Part shown: positions 53,561 to 62,532 of the stretch, piece after piece
Layout: every line of letters starts with the position of its first letter
How positions within the stretch are numbered: position 1 is the first letter of the stretch
Assembly (NCBI GenBank): GCA_034112085.1
Contig: JAWUWD010000138.1
Span: 1 to 64,000 of the forward strand
Direction: 5' to 3'
DNA length: 64,000 bases
DNA from: JAWUWD01 sp034112085
GTDB lineage: Bacteria; Bacteroidota; Bacteroidia; Cytophagales; Cyclobacteriaceae
Made by a program: the position numbers and the translations under genes
Notes under the pieces: generated by a model
What the model saw: only the letters and a program-made list of their open reading frames with translations
Databases searched by the model: none
Told to the model about the DNA's origin: nothing

Positions 53561-54238
53561 TTATTCCTTATCAAAATCAGGTCTTCGCTCCTGCGTACGT
53601 TCTACCGCCTGCTCAAATCTCCAATCTCGAATTTTTTTTTCATGACCTGACAACAATACATCTGGCACTTTCATACCTTTGTAATCTGCTGGCCTAGTAT
53701 ATACTGGTGGCGCTACCAATCCATCCTGAAATGAATCTGTAAGCGCAGAGGTTTCGTCTGACAGCACCCCTGGCAACAATCGAATAACAGCATCAGACAC
53801 TACTGCAGCTGCCAATTCTCCACCAGACAGTACATAATCTCCGATACTAATTTCTCTTGTGATAAAATGTTCTCGAACGCGTTCGTCCACCCCTTTATAG
53901 TGACCACAAAGAATCATAATGTTCTTTTTCAACGAAAGCTCGTTGGCCATGTTCTGAGAAAACTGTTCTCCATCTGGGCTCATGTATATGACTTCATCGT
54001 ATGCACGATCCTTCTTCAGAGCGTCAATACAATTGGCAATCGGATCAACCATCATCACCATTCCAGCACCACCACCAAAGGCATAGTCATCGATCTTTCT
54101 ATGTTTGTCATTGCTGTACGCACGCAAGTCATGTAAGACAACTTCTACTAATCCCTTACTTTGCGCTCTTTTAAGAATAGAGTCACTGAAAGGGCTTTCT
54201 AATAGCTGAGGTAAGCACGTGATGATATCTATTCTCAT
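53561..54238 (-). CDS. trmD: tRNA (guanine-N1-)-methyltransferase
   Basis: 225 residues. SPOUT methyltransferase making m1G37 in tRNA. Starts MRIDIITCLPQLLESPFSDS; the knot holds DDYAFGGGAGMVM, LCGHYKGVDERV and ISIGDYVLSGGELAAAV. Its ATG overlaps the rimM stop by one base (TAATG). Belongs to the conserved rpsP-rimM-trmD operon. Confidence 0.98.
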   Translation of the reverse strand: MRIDIITCLPQLLESPFSDSILKRAQSKGLVEVVLHDLRAYSNDKHRKIDDYAFGGGAGMVMMVDPIANCIDALKKDRAYDEVIYMSPDGEQFSQNMANELSLKKNIMILCGHYKGVDERVREHFITREISIGDYVLSGGELAAAVVSDAVIRLLPGVLSDETSALTDSFQDGLVAPPVYTRPADYKGMKVPDVLLSGHEKKIRDWRFEQAVERTQERRPDFDKE

Positions 54239-54765
54239 TAGTCTTCTAAATAAACATCTAATAAACCTGCAGGCAAATCCACTTGCATTTGCTTGAGTTC
54301 ATGAGCTACTTTTACGATGATCTCATCGTTGATAGGAATCAACACCTCTTTCTCTTGATGTATCACACCTAATAAGTCTTGATTTGGAAACTCGTAGACT
54401 TCAGTGATCTTCCCGACTTCTCCAAGTGACTTATCAGACACCATATAACCTATGATCTCATGGTAATAAAATTGTCCCTCGTCTAATTTAGGTAGATTTT
54501 TAGCTGAAAGATATAAATCCGATTTAAATAAACGCTCTGCGGTAGGCAGATCATCTACATCTTCAAATTTCACGATGCCGCGATCTCCATTGAGTTGGAG
54601 GTATTCAATAAAAAAAGGAACCAGTTGCTTGTTGATTTCAACAAAAACTGATTCCAATTCATTATAGTCCTCAGGATAATCTACATCTAACAAGATGGAG
54701 AGTTCTCCTTTCAACCCATGTTTTTTGACTATGTGCCCTAGTTTAAAGCAATCATCAATAATCAT
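54238..54765 (-). CDS. rimM: Ribosome maturation factor RimM
   Basis: 175 residues. Helps 30S maturation around helix 33b by binding S19. N-terminal domain opens CFKLGHIVKKHGLKGELSI; the PRC-barrel part is QFYYHEIIGYMVSDKSLGEVG. It is 17 bases after rpsP and overlaps trmD by one base. Confidence 0.96.
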   Translation of the reverse strand: MIIDDCFKLGHIVKKHGLKGELSILLDVDYPEDYNELESVFVEINKQLVPFFIEYLQLNGDRGIVKFEDVDDLPTAERLFKSDLYLSAKNLPKLDEGQFYYHEIIGYMVSDKSLGEVGKITEVYEFPNQDLLGVIHQEKEVLIPINDEIIVKVAHELKQMQVDLPAGLLDVYLED

Positions 54766-54782
54766 GGTGACTTAGGATAGGA

Positions 54783-55406
54783 TTACTCCTTTCCTTCTTT
54801 TTTAGTTTCTTCAGCTGGCGCTTCAGCTACAGGAGCTTCTTCCGTTGGCGCTTCAGCTACAGGAGCTTCTTCAACAACTTCTTCTACGTTAGCTGCTGCT
54901 TCAGCTGCATTTGCTTCTGCCTCAGCTGCTTTGACAACTGCTTCAGCTTCTGCTACTCTAGAGGCTATTGCTTCTGCTCTAGCTTCCTTCACTTTAGTTT
55001 CAGCCTCAAGTCTAGTTTTCTTATCAGCTGCTTTAGCTTTATTCAATTGATCCACTACACCAGTGATCTTAGTTTCTTTCTCTACCATCCAAGCCTCAAA
55101 TCTCTTGTCAGCTGCTTCTTGAGTGATCGCTCCTTTGTTCACACCGATTTGCAAGTGCTTCTTGAACATAACGCCTCTGTAAGAAAGCATAGCTCTTACT
55201 GTATCAGTAGGTTGAGCTCCATCCATCACCCATGAGAATGCTTTCTCATCGTTAATGTTGATTGATGCAGGATCGGTATTAGGATTGTAAGTACCAATCT
55301 TCTCAATAAAGCGACCATCACGTGGTGCACGAGCATCTGCTACGACTACATCGTATATTGCTCTTGATTTTCTTCCTCTTCGGGCTAATCTAATTTTTAC
55401 TGCCAT
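54783..55406 (-). CDS. rpsP: 30S ribosomal protein S16 with long acidic/Ala-rich tail
   Basis: 207 residues, against ~80-90 for most bacterial S16. Residues 1-80 are standard S16 (VKIRLARRGRKSRAIYDVVV, RFIEKIGTYNPNTDP). A middle part (~80-140) is Lys- and Ala-rich, and the last ~60 residues are Ala/Glu repeats (EEAPVAEAP, twice), a tail typical of the phylum. The DNA for the tail carries a 26-bp direct repeat with 30-bp period (54817-54842, 54847-54872). First gene of rpsP-rimM-trmD; promoter at 55460-55491. Confidence 0.96.
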   Translation of the reverse strand: MAVKIRLARRGRKSRAIYDVVVADARAPRDGRFIEKIGTYNPNTDPASININDEKAFSWVMDGAQPTDTVRAMLSYRGVMFKKHLQIGVNKGAITQEAADKRFEAWMVEKETKITGVVDQLNKAKAADKKTRLEAETKVKEARAEAIASRVAEAEAVVKAAEAEANAAEAAANVEEVVEEAPVAEAPTEEAPVAEAPAEETKKEGKE

Positions 55407-55459
55407 TATTCGTTTGTTTTTCTCTAGTTGTGGATCACGTCCACGATTTTAAAAGTCTG

Positions 55460-55491
55460 CAAAGATAATTGTTTTTAGGACAACTACACAA
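55460..55491 (-). promoter_or_regulatory. Promoter of rpsP-rimM-trmD
   Basis: On the minus strand TATCTTTG (55460-55467) matches the -7 box and TTG (55489-55491) lies 21 bases further upstream, the usual -33 spacing. The rpsP ATG follows 54 bases downstream. Confidence 0.6.
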
Positions 55492-55555
55492 CTCAATCAG
55501 GATTTAACTTCACAAAGTTGTGTTGTTCAATCAGCCATTTACCCATCATTTTCAT

Positions 55556-55563
55556 TACTTTTG
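55556..55563 (+). promoter_or_regulatory. -7 box TACTTTTG of the M23 peptidase gene
   Basis: TACTTTTG matches TAnnTTTG and lies 26 bases before the ATG at 55590. No TTG at the ideal -33 spacing. Confidence 0.5.
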
Positions 55564-55589
55564 CTTGATTATATAGTTATCTAATTTTT

Positions 55590-56882
55590 ATGATTGAGAA
55601 TAAGAGATGGTGGGTAGGGTTTGGAATCATAATTATCATCGGTATTTCCATATACATACTGCCAAAAAACAGATCTAAAACAGAAGCTGAAACAGCCCAA
55701 ATCCTTGTAGCTGACGTAGTTGTAGTGACTCCTCCTGAGCCTAATAAACTCTATGGCATTGTCATTGATTCTATGCAAGTGACTGAGGGGAGAGTCAAGC
55801 GAAATCAATTCTTATCTCAAATACTTAGCGCACACAATGTTCCTTATCAAAAAATTCATGCACTATCAGTGGCTTCAAAATCTGTTTTTGATGTCCGAAA
55901 GATCGCTGCACACAAAAAATACACAGTAATAAGCTACTTGGACTCTATCAAGACTCCTAAGGCATTTATCTATGAGCCTAACCTAACAGAATATGTTGTT
56001 TTCAATCTAGAAGACTCCGTGACAGTCGAGCATATCACCAAAGAGGTGATCACTAAAGACAGAGAAGTGGCAGGTATTATTGAAGCCTCCCTTGCGGTGA
56101 CCATCGATGAGCTTGACATCTCACCACAACTTACCAATGACTTTGTTGATGTATTTGCTTGGCAAGTAGACTTTTTCAGATTACAGAAGGGGGATCGTTT
56201 CAAGGTCATATACGAAGAAAAACTTGTCGATGAACAACCGGTCGGAATTGGCAGAATTAAAGGCATTTACTTTGAGCATTTTAGCAATGGATATTATGCC
56301 TTTCATTATGATCAAGGAAGTGGTGTTGATTATTTTGACGAAGAAGGCAATAGCTTGAGAAAAGCACTATTAAAGTACCCACTAGAGTTTACTCGCATAA
56401 GCTCTAGATATAGTGGAAATCGATTTCATCCAGTACAGAAAAGGTGGAAAGCCCACAGAGGCACTGACTTCGCTGCTCCAAAAGGGACGCCCATAAGAGC
56501 TGTTGGAGATGGTATAGTCGTGGAAGCAAAGTATGGCAAGTACAACGGTCGTTATGTGAAAATTCGACACAATTCTACTTACACTACTCAATATCTACAT
56601 ATGTCCCGAATTGCCTCTAGTATGAAGCCCGGACAAAAAGTAAAGCAAGGACAAACTATTGGATATGTTGGAAGCACTGGTCTAGCAAAAGGAAACCATC
56701 TCTGTTATCGCTTTTGGAAGAATGGCGTACAAATAGATGCACTTAGAGTTGATCTACCTCCATCAGAACCTATTGAGGCTTCTCATTACAACGACTTCGA
56801 AATAGCCAGAAATGAAATAATGAATCGACTGGACGTGATATCGTTTCCAGAAGAACAAGATGTGCTTCAAGCTAGTTTCTAG
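55590..56882 (+). CDS. Membrane-anchored M23 family metallopeptidase
   Basis: 430 residues. An N-terminal membrane helix (WWVGFGIIIIIGISIYIL) anchors it. Residues ~55-270 form an OapA/LysM-like or peptidase-regulatory region. Residues ~290-390 form the lysostaphin-fold M23 domain: FHPVQKRWKAHRGTDFAAPK (HxxxD zinc site), then TQYLHMSRI and GNHLCYRFW. It likely trims peptidoglycan crosslinks in the periplasm. Only three bases separate it from the NarL-type regulator, so the two are one operon. Confidence 0.93.
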   Translation: MIENKRWWVGFGIIIIIGISIYILPKNRSKTEAETAQILVADVVVVTPPEPNKLYGIVIDSMQVTEGRVKRNQFLSQILSAHNVPYQKIHALSVASKSVFDVRKIAAHKKYTVISYLDSIKTPKAFIYEPNLTEYVVFNLEDSVTVEHITKEVITKDREVAGIIEASLAVTIDELDISPQLTNDFVDVFAWQVDFFRLQKGDRFKVIYEEKLVDEQPVGIGRIKGIYFEHFSNGYYAFHYDQGSGVDYFDEEGNSLRKALLKYPLEFTRISSRYSGNRFHPVQKRWKAHRGTDFAAPKGTPIRAVGDGIVVEAKYGKYNGRYVKIRHNSTYTTQYLHMSRIASSMKPGQKVKQGQTIGYVGSTGLAKGNHLCYRFWKNGVQIDALRVDLPPSEPIEASHYNDFEIARNEIMNRLDVISFPEEQDVLQASF

Positions 56883-56885
56883 AGA

Positions 56886-57530
56886 ATGTTAGAAAAGTTA
56901 ACCATCTATATTGCTGATGATCAAACTCTCTTCCGTAAGGGGATGGCGCGATTGCTGAAATCATTTTCCTTCGTTCAAGAGGTCAAAGATGCAGCTAACG
57001 GTAAGGAGATGATCAAACTAGTAAAAGAACAAGCACCGGACGTAATACTAATGGATTACGAAATGCCCGTCATGGATGGTAAGGAGGCTAGTGCATATAT
57101 TCTGGCACATTTCCCGGGTGTGAAGATTATCATGCTCAGTTTTCATAACGAAAACAATCACATCATAGAGATGATGCAAATGGGGACACATAGTTACCTT
57201 TTGAAAAATGCTGAACCAGAGGAAGTCAAAAAAGCTATTCTTGCAGTGATGCAAAATGACTTCTACAGCAATGACCTCATCGCCACCGCAATGAGACAGG
57301 GGCTGGTGAAAGCTTCAGCCGCTAAGCCAAAAATCACTTCTCTATCTGATCGAGAGATCGAGGTTCTTAAACTTACCTGTGAAGAGTTGTCCAGTAAAGA
57401 GATTGCCGAAAAATTGAACATTAGTGACCGAACGGTGCAAAACCACCGGGCTAATCTTATTCAGAAATTAGGCGTTCGTAATACGATTGGGATGGTTCGA
57501 TTTGCCTATGAGCATCAATTACTTGACTAA
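56886..57530 (+). CDS. NarL/LuxR family response regulator
   Basis: 214 residues. Receiver with the acidic pair (IADDQTLFRKG), phospho-acceptor Asp (VILMDYEMP) and Lys (YLLKNAEP); LuxR helix-turn-helix SDREIEVLKLTCEELSSKEI, then ISDRTVQNHRANLIQKLGVRN. Encoded three bases behind the M23 peptidase gene. Partner kinases of this family are HisKA_3 type, and none is in the window. The position next to a wall hydrolase hints at envelope control. Confidence 0.95.
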   Translation: MLEKLTIYIADDQTLFRKGMARLLKSFSFVQEVKDAANGKEMIKLVKEQAPDVILMDYEMPVMDGKEASAYILAHFPGVKIIMLSFHNENNHIIEMMQMGTHSYLLKNAEPEEVKKAILAVMQNDFYSNDLIATAMRQGLVKASAAKPKITSLSDREIEVLKLTCEELSSKEIAEKLNISDRTVQNHRANLIQKLGVRNTIGMVRFAYEHQLLD

Positions 57531-57569
57531 TTACTGAACTTTCGAATTAGGTATCTTCACTTAATTCAC

Positions 57570-57585
57570 TAGGTAAATTTACCTA
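57570..57585. promoter_or_regulatory. 16-bp palindrome TAGGTAAATTTACCTA (possible operator)
   Basis: Perfect palindrome TAGGTAAATTTACCTA in the 209-base gap between the NarL-type regulator and the degenerate receiver gene. Related TAGGT/ACCTA pieces occur nearby (57548, 57623). The length suits a NarL-family dimer, and the receiver gene downstream would be its target, but this is inference. Confidence 0.4.
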
Positions 57586-57739
57586 CTACTTTACTACTTT
57601 TTACAACCTATCCCGCGCTAACTACCTAAAAATCAGTATTTTGAAATAATTGAGCAGAATCTAGTATTTCATAAGCTCAATTCTACCCATATCTCCTCCT
57701 GTATCTTTAGTGTATTAACAGAGATAAAACAGAAGGAAT

Positions 57740-58126
57740 ATGAAGCCGGTAGCACTAATTATCAACTCTAACATAAATGAAGCAAATCAAATTTCTGAGA
57801 CCTTAGAAAACTACGGTATGGAAATTATTCGTGCGACTAACGGACTAGAAGGACTACAATCTCTATACAGTGCAAGTCCGGACATAATCATCTGTGATTA
57901 TAGCCTATCACTTATTGCGGGTGTAGATGTTCTCAAAACTGCCAAGAAGTTAAAAAGACTTCAACATGTCCCTTTTGTATTTACGGCAGATTCACCAACT
58001 CAAGAGGCAATGGTAACGGCAAATAGCTTGGGAGCAGATGCTTTTATTTATCAACCTATCGCTACTTGCAACCTGATATATACTATCAAAAAATATGTCC
58101 AACCTCAATTGTTAGAAATTGCTTAA
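57740..58126 (+). CDS. Degenerate stand-alone receiver domain
   Basis: 128 residues, a single receiver-like fold. The phospho-acceptor Asp is kept (IIICDYSLS), and so is the Thr (VFTADSPT). The acidic pair that binds Mg is replaced by Asn/Ser (LIINSNINEA) and the conserved Lys by Gln (FIYQPI), so ordinary phosphorylation is doubtful. It may be an atypical, signal-independent or protein-interaction receiver. A TATCTTTA sequence lies about 35 bases upstream of the ATG (57702-57709), close to a -7 box. Confidence 0.82.
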   Translation: MKPVALIINSNINEANQISETLENYGMEIIRATNGLEGLQSLYSASPDIIICDYSLSLIAGVDVLKTAKKLKRLQHVPFVFTADSPTQEAMVTANSLGADAFIYQPIATCNLIYTIKKYVQPQLLEIA

Positions 58127-58454
58127 AACAGCTGAACATTCCACTATGGGAAAGGTAATAGCGATTATCAAACATGGATCCAAACTGTGGTATTTAAACA
58201 GACAATTTAAGAATATGAGGCATCTAGTTCACTCTTCTAAGCTCTCACAAAATGGATCATTTGATTAAAATAGCAATTTCCGAGCTCTGTTAAAAAATTC
58301 ACCCCAGCCAGCGCACTCTAAGCAGCCTTAACATTAGATAAACGTTCTTGAATTCAAATGAGCAGAATATCATCATTTTGTTAAGCCTACTTAACACAAC
58401 AACCTAAGCCGCTAAGATTCGTTTATGTGAATACACAACCACTAAACGCAACCC
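58127..58454. other. Intergenic region with no recognised gene
   Basis: 328 bases between the degenerate receiver gene and the 61-residue gene. Nothing looks like a terminator, RNA gene or repeat. It probably holds the promoter of the small gene. Confidence 0.45.
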
Positions 58455-58640
58455 ATGGAAAATCTCACTAAGAAACAGTCCATCGTGCAGTCGCTTGAGT
58501 CAATGAATCAAATGGAGATGAAGAAAGTCATCGACTATATTCGAAATCTGCTGTATTTACAGGAAAATGATAGGTCATATCAGACCATCAAAAAACAAGC
58601 GTTAGAGGAAATCAATCAAGCTCTAATTACCGGTAGTTAG
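58455..58640 (+). CDS. Small helical protein, unknown
   Basis: 61 residues, start MENLTKKQSIVQSLESMNQM. A single run of amphipathic helix with QMEMKKVIDYIRNLLYLQ in the middle, similar in size and character to short antitoxin or DUF2281-like proteins. No partner toxin is next to it. Probably real because the frame is clean and it is well spaced, but function is unknown. Its nearest downstream neighbour is the GAF/PAS sensor. Confidence 0.55.
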   Translation: MENLTKKQSIVQSLESMNQMEMKKVIDYIRNLLYLQENDRSYQTIKKQALEEINQALITGS

Positions 58641-58875
58641 GGCATTATAAACTGCTCTACAATTATTGAGAACTTTTGAAGTATTTGGTGTAGGCTAAAA
58701 ATTGACACTGTCGAAGACTAAAAAGACTTTTTACTCACTAATTTTTATCACTATACCTAGTTTTATCTAGAGGTAGAATAGGATATTGCTGATTTTCAAT
58801 AGTTCTCTCAATACTTAGCACGATCTATTAATATTTATTTTAAATTAACAGATCAATTTCCGCTAATATTAGTCA

Positions 58876-61008
58876 ATGGACACATCTTCGTTAAGTTATC
58901 AAGATAAAATTCAGGCATTTCACGATAAGGTTTACCTAGAAGCTGATCGAACAATGCACAAATTCATTATTGGTTATTTCATTTTAGGAGTAGCCATTTC
59001 TGAAATAAATAATACATGGACTATTGGTCTTGGGATTGGGGGAGCACTATTAGTCATTTACTATCTTACTTATCGATTTGTAAACCATAAGCCGCTCTTA
59101 AGATTCTTGATAAGTTTTCTTCTCTGGAATTACCCATTACAGTTCTTCATACAAATGAATGGAATGTATGAGATCTTCTTCTTTTATTTCATCTCACTAA
59201 CGGCCTTACTCTTCTATGAAGATTGGAAACTCATTTTGCCCACAACTATTTATTCTTTGGCTACCGTTGGATTACTCTTTTATTTACAACAAACTGGTTT
59301 TACTTCTAAATATTTGAGTTCCGGACATCAATTTGAAATATCCTCCTTTGGTATTCATGTAGCCCTAGTAGCGTTTTATGCCGCACTGTGTATTATTTGG
59401 AGCAGAGTACAAGCCCAGCAGACCAGAGAGTCAGCTATCAACCAAGTGAAGATGGAAGAGAAGCTTTTCCATATGGAAGCCAATATTAAATTCGCAGATG
59501 ACATCAGTCAGGGCAATCTTAAAGCTCAATATGAATTGGAAGGCACAGATGATCTTGGTAATTCACTCATGAATATGAGGACCAGCTTAGTAGAGGCATC
59601 TGACAGGGAGGAAAAAGAGCGATTTACTAATATTGGCCTGGCCACTATAGGGGAAATCCTTAGAAATAATGTTAGTGATCTTTCAAAACTCTGCGATGAA
59701 GTAATCTCAGAACTAGTAAGCTATATGAATGCCAACCAAGGTGGGATATTTATACTCACAGAGGGTGATTCTGAAAAGGCACAGTATCTCGAACTAATGG
59801 CTTCAAGAGCATTTGACAGAAAAAAATACCAAGAAAAGCATATTGATGTTGGGCAAGGCCTTGTTGGTCAGGCTTACTTGGAGAAAGAATCTATTCTACT
59901 CAACGATATTCCTGACAACTATGTCAATATCACTTCTGGAATGGGAGCATCAAATCCACGAAGTATATTGATAGTTCCATTAAAATCCAATGAAGACATA
60001 GTTGGAGTGATAGAGCTGGCATCTTTCTCTAAATTCTCAAAGGTGGATGTAGACTTTTTAGAAAAAGTGGGTGAGAGTATTGCCTCCACTGTGCTATCAG
60101 CAAAAGTCAACCAAAAGACGGTTAAGTTACTCGAAGAATCTGAAATGATGACTGAGCAAATGCAGGCACAAGAAGAAGAAATGCGTCAAAACATGGAAGA
60201 ACTTCAAGCTACGCAAGAAGAGATGGATCGAACCCAAGGTGAACTCAAGGGTAAAGAATCTAATATGAGGTCATTGATCGACAATACCAAAGACACGATA
60301 TTCTCTATTGACACCAAGTACAAAATTAGTATTGTTAATGCCACCCTAAGTGATAAGTATGCTGGCTTAGGACTTGACTTAAAACCTGGGACTAATATTC
60401 TCGACATTCTTCCAAAAGAAAAGGCGGCTTACTGGAAGGCAAGATATGATCGTGCATTGAAAGGCGAAACATTTGTCCAGATCGATGAGAGCAAATCCAA
60501 GGAGGGTTCATCAACTTTTGCTGAAACGCATCATAACCCTATCAAGAATGAAGAAGGTCACATTGTAGGTGTCTCAGTCATAGCACGAGACATCACTGAA
60601 CAAACCACCATTCAAAAGGCTCTTCAGGATAAAGAATCATCACTGAATGCCTTAATCAACAATACAAAAGACTCGATTCTCGCTATAGATAACCACTATA
60701 AAGTCACTGTGGTAAACGAAGCTATAAGAACTAGGTATAAAGGCACTCAATACGAAGGTCTAGACGTAGGAAGTGATGCACTTCAGATGCTTGGTAAAGT
60801 CAAAGATCAATGGAAAGGATATTATGACAAGGCTCTTAGTGGTGAAAAGCTTAATTTTATTATCAAAAGCTCTGTTAAAGGTGAAAATTCGTACCGAGAA
60901 TACTTCATCTACCCTATACAAAGTGATTCTAAGACTATCTCAGGTTGCTCAATATTCTCAAGAGAGGTTCTAGATCATATTGATGAAAACAAAATTTTGA
61001 AAGAGTAA
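58876..61008 (+). CDS. Membrane sensor with GAF and two PAS domains, no kinase domain
   Basis: 710 residues. Residues ~25-185 contain about six membrane helices (FIIGYFILGVAISEI, GIHVALVAFYAALCIIW and others). ~205-245 is HAMP-like (DDISQGNLKAQYELEGTDDL). ~250-415 is a GAF domain (YLELMASRAFDRKK, IDVGQGLVGQAY). ~420-465 is a Glu/Gln-rich coiled coil. Two PAS domains follow (NMRSLIDNTKDTIFSID and SLNALINNTKDSILAID). It ends directly after PAS-2 with no kinase, cyclase or methyl-accepting domain. Either output comes from a partner protein or this is a sensory scaffold. Confidence 0.88.
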   Translation: MDTSSLSYQDKIQAFHDKVYLEADRTMHKFIIGYFILGVAISEINNTWTIGLGIGGALLVIYYLTYRFVNHKPLLRFLISFLLWNYPLQFFIQMNGMYEIFFFYFISLTALLFYEDWKLILPTTIYSLATVGLLFYLQQTGFTSKYLSSGHQFEISSFGIHVALVAFYAALCIIWSRVQAQQTRESAINQVKMEEKLFHMEANIKFADDISQGNLKAQYELEGTDDLGNSLMNMRTSLVEASDREEKERFTNIGLATIGEILRNNVSDLSKLCDEVISELVSYMNANQGGIFILTEGDSEKAQYLELMASRAFDRKKYQEKHIDVGQGLVGQAYLEKESILLNDIPDNYVNITSGMGASNPRSILIVPLKSNEDIVGVIELASFSKFSKVDVDFLEKVGESIASTVLSAKVNQKTVKLLEESEMMTEQMQAQEEEMRQNMEELQATQEEMDRTQGELKGKESNMRSLIDNTKDTIFSIDTKYKISIVNATLSDKYAGLGLDLKPGTNILDILPKEKAAYWKARYDRALKGETFVQIDESKSKEGSSTFAETHHNPIKNEEGHIVGVSVIARDITEQTTIQKALQDKESSLNALINNTKDSILAIDNHYKVTVVNEAIRTRYKGTQYEGLDVGSDALQMLGKVKDQWKGYYDKALSGEKLNFIIKSSVKGENSYREYFIYPIQSDSKTISGCSIFSREVLDHIDENKILKE

Positions 61009-61333
61009 ACATGTTGTAGATAGGTGCGTTTTCATGATGCTGTACACTTTATCTAACATCATTCCGCAAAGGTTAAGTTTATTGACTTGCCTAGTTTGTT
61101 GAACATAGTTACAGCAATCTTGTTTAGGAAATCTAGATAGATGATCTATTCATGTTTTGAAAAAGCACACTGTAATTCAGTTCATTCTCTCTAAATAATG
61201 ATGATTAATTACCAAGATTCTAAGCTTGTAAAAATCAGGTGATGTTCGTATATTACGTATCGCTCAAAAAATAAAAAGTGTCTATAATTTAATCAATGAG
61301 CATATTTAGTGGTAAACATCAATACAAAAAACT
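61009..61333. other. Intergenic region with no recognised gene
   Basis: 325 AT-rich bases between the GAF/PAS sensor and the HisA-like gene. No hairpin of terminator quality, no RNA gene and no repeat was noticed. A plus-strand ORF starting at 61296 is an out-of-frame shadow of the HisA-like gene. Confidence 0.45.
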
Positions 61334-62059
61334 ATGCAGATTATCCCTTCTATATCTATTATCAATGGCAAAGTTACAAGACTTAGTAAGGGGAATTATT
61401 CTAGTGAAAAAGTATATAAAGAAACGCCAATCGATGTTGCTAAGCGATTTGAAGATCATGGCATCGAAGTCATTCATCTGGTTGATTTAGATGGTGCCAA
61501 AAAAGGGCATCCGGTGAACTATCACATCTTGGAAACCATTGCTGGATACACAAATCTCAAAATTGATTTCACCGGGGGTATCAATACAGATGGAGATATC
61601 AGCAAGGCCTACGAGTATGGTGCGAGCTATATTACAGCGGCTAGTATAGCCGCTAGCAATCCGGATTTATTTTCATCCTGGATAGTTTCCTACGGTCGCG
61701 AAAAAATGACATTGGGGGCTGATGCACTTGATGGTAAAATCGCAATTCGCGGATGGCAAAAAAATACTGATATTGATTTATTTGACCACATAGATCGTTT
61801 CTATTCTCGCGGGCTGAAATATGTAAAGACCACAGATATCTCTAAAGATGGAGTGATGACAGGTCCTTCTTTCGACCTCTACAAAGAGATAATGGTTCGA
61901 TTTCCTGGGATATGCGTACTTGCCAGTGGTGGCGTGCAAAGTGTTGACGACATTAAAAGACTCAATGACATGGGTGTGTTTGCGGTAATTATTGGACGTG
62001 CACTTTATGAGAATAAAATCACACTCAAAGAATTAGAGAGTTTTTCAGCCAAGGCCTAG
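61334..62059 (+). CDS. HisA-like phosphoribosyl isomerase with altered catalytic Asp
   Basis: 241 residues, a (beta/alpha)8 barrel with two phosphate-binding sites typical of HisA (LASGGVQSVDDIKRL near 200, IDFTGGINTDGDI near 80). HisA normally starts PAxDLxxG, with the catalytic Asp at residue 7/8. Here the line is IIPSISIINGK, with Ser8 at that position (codon 61355-61357). The second conserved Asp region is kept (LGADALDGKIAIRGW). It is isolated, with no other his genes nearby. It could be a HisA with altered chemistry or a paralog with a new substrate. Confidence 0.8.
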   Translation: MQIIPSISIINGKVTRLSKGNYSSEKVYKETPIDVAKRFEDHGIEVIHLVDLDGAKKGHPVNYHILETIAGYTNLKIDFTGGINTDGDISKAYEYGASYITAASIAASNPDLFSSWIVSYGREKMTLGADALDGKIAIRGWQKNTDIDLFDHIDRFYSRGLKYVKTTDISKDGVMTGPSFDLYKEIMVRFPGICVLASGGVQSVDDIKRLNDMGVFAVIIGRALYENKITLKELESFSAKA

Positions 62060-62116
62060 GCTTCTTAAAAAATCCAAGCATTGTATAATTGAATCCCCTA
62101 ATGATATTAGTTAGGG

Positions 62117-62467
62117 TTAGTAGACTTCTTCAGAGAACTTAAAGGTCTTAAAGAAATATTGAATAACATTAAAAGAAATCACTGCATTTTGATCCTCACC
62201 AGATAGATCTCCCTCTTGGTCGAAAATGGCTTGTCGATGATATGGAGTAATTGCTTTATCTAATACCGATCTATCAAGTTCCACCACTGGTTCAGGAGCT
62301 CTTAGTTCAATCTTAGGAGCTCCTTTTACTTCCATTTTTGTGTCAGGATTGGTCTTGTTAGACTTTTTCTCATCCCCACTATTAGCATAAGCATTGTTCA
62401 ACACGAACATTGAAAATGTAAGCACAAATGCAGAAATTCTTATTGTATGTGTGTAGAGTGTTTTCAA
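62117..62467 (-). CDS. Small secreted hypothetical protein
   Basis: 116 residues with a TTG start. Signal peptide RISAFVLTFSMFVLNNAYAN, then a Lys/Asn-rich linker and a Pro/Glu-rich stretch (APKIELRAPEPVVELDRSVL). No domain recognised. It reads toward the HisA-like gene (convergent). A likely envelope protein of unknown role. Confidence 0.6.
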   Translation of the reverse strand: MKTLYTHTIRISAFVLTFSMFVLNNAYANSGDEKKSNKTNPDTKMEVKGAPKIELRAPEPVVELDRSVLDKAITPYHRQAIFDQEGDLSGEDQNAVISFNVIQYFFKTFKFSEEVY

Positions 62468-62532
62468 GCTTAATCGATCGTTGATAAATATACGTATAAT
62501 TTTTAGAAAGGTTATTCCCTAATAACTAAATT

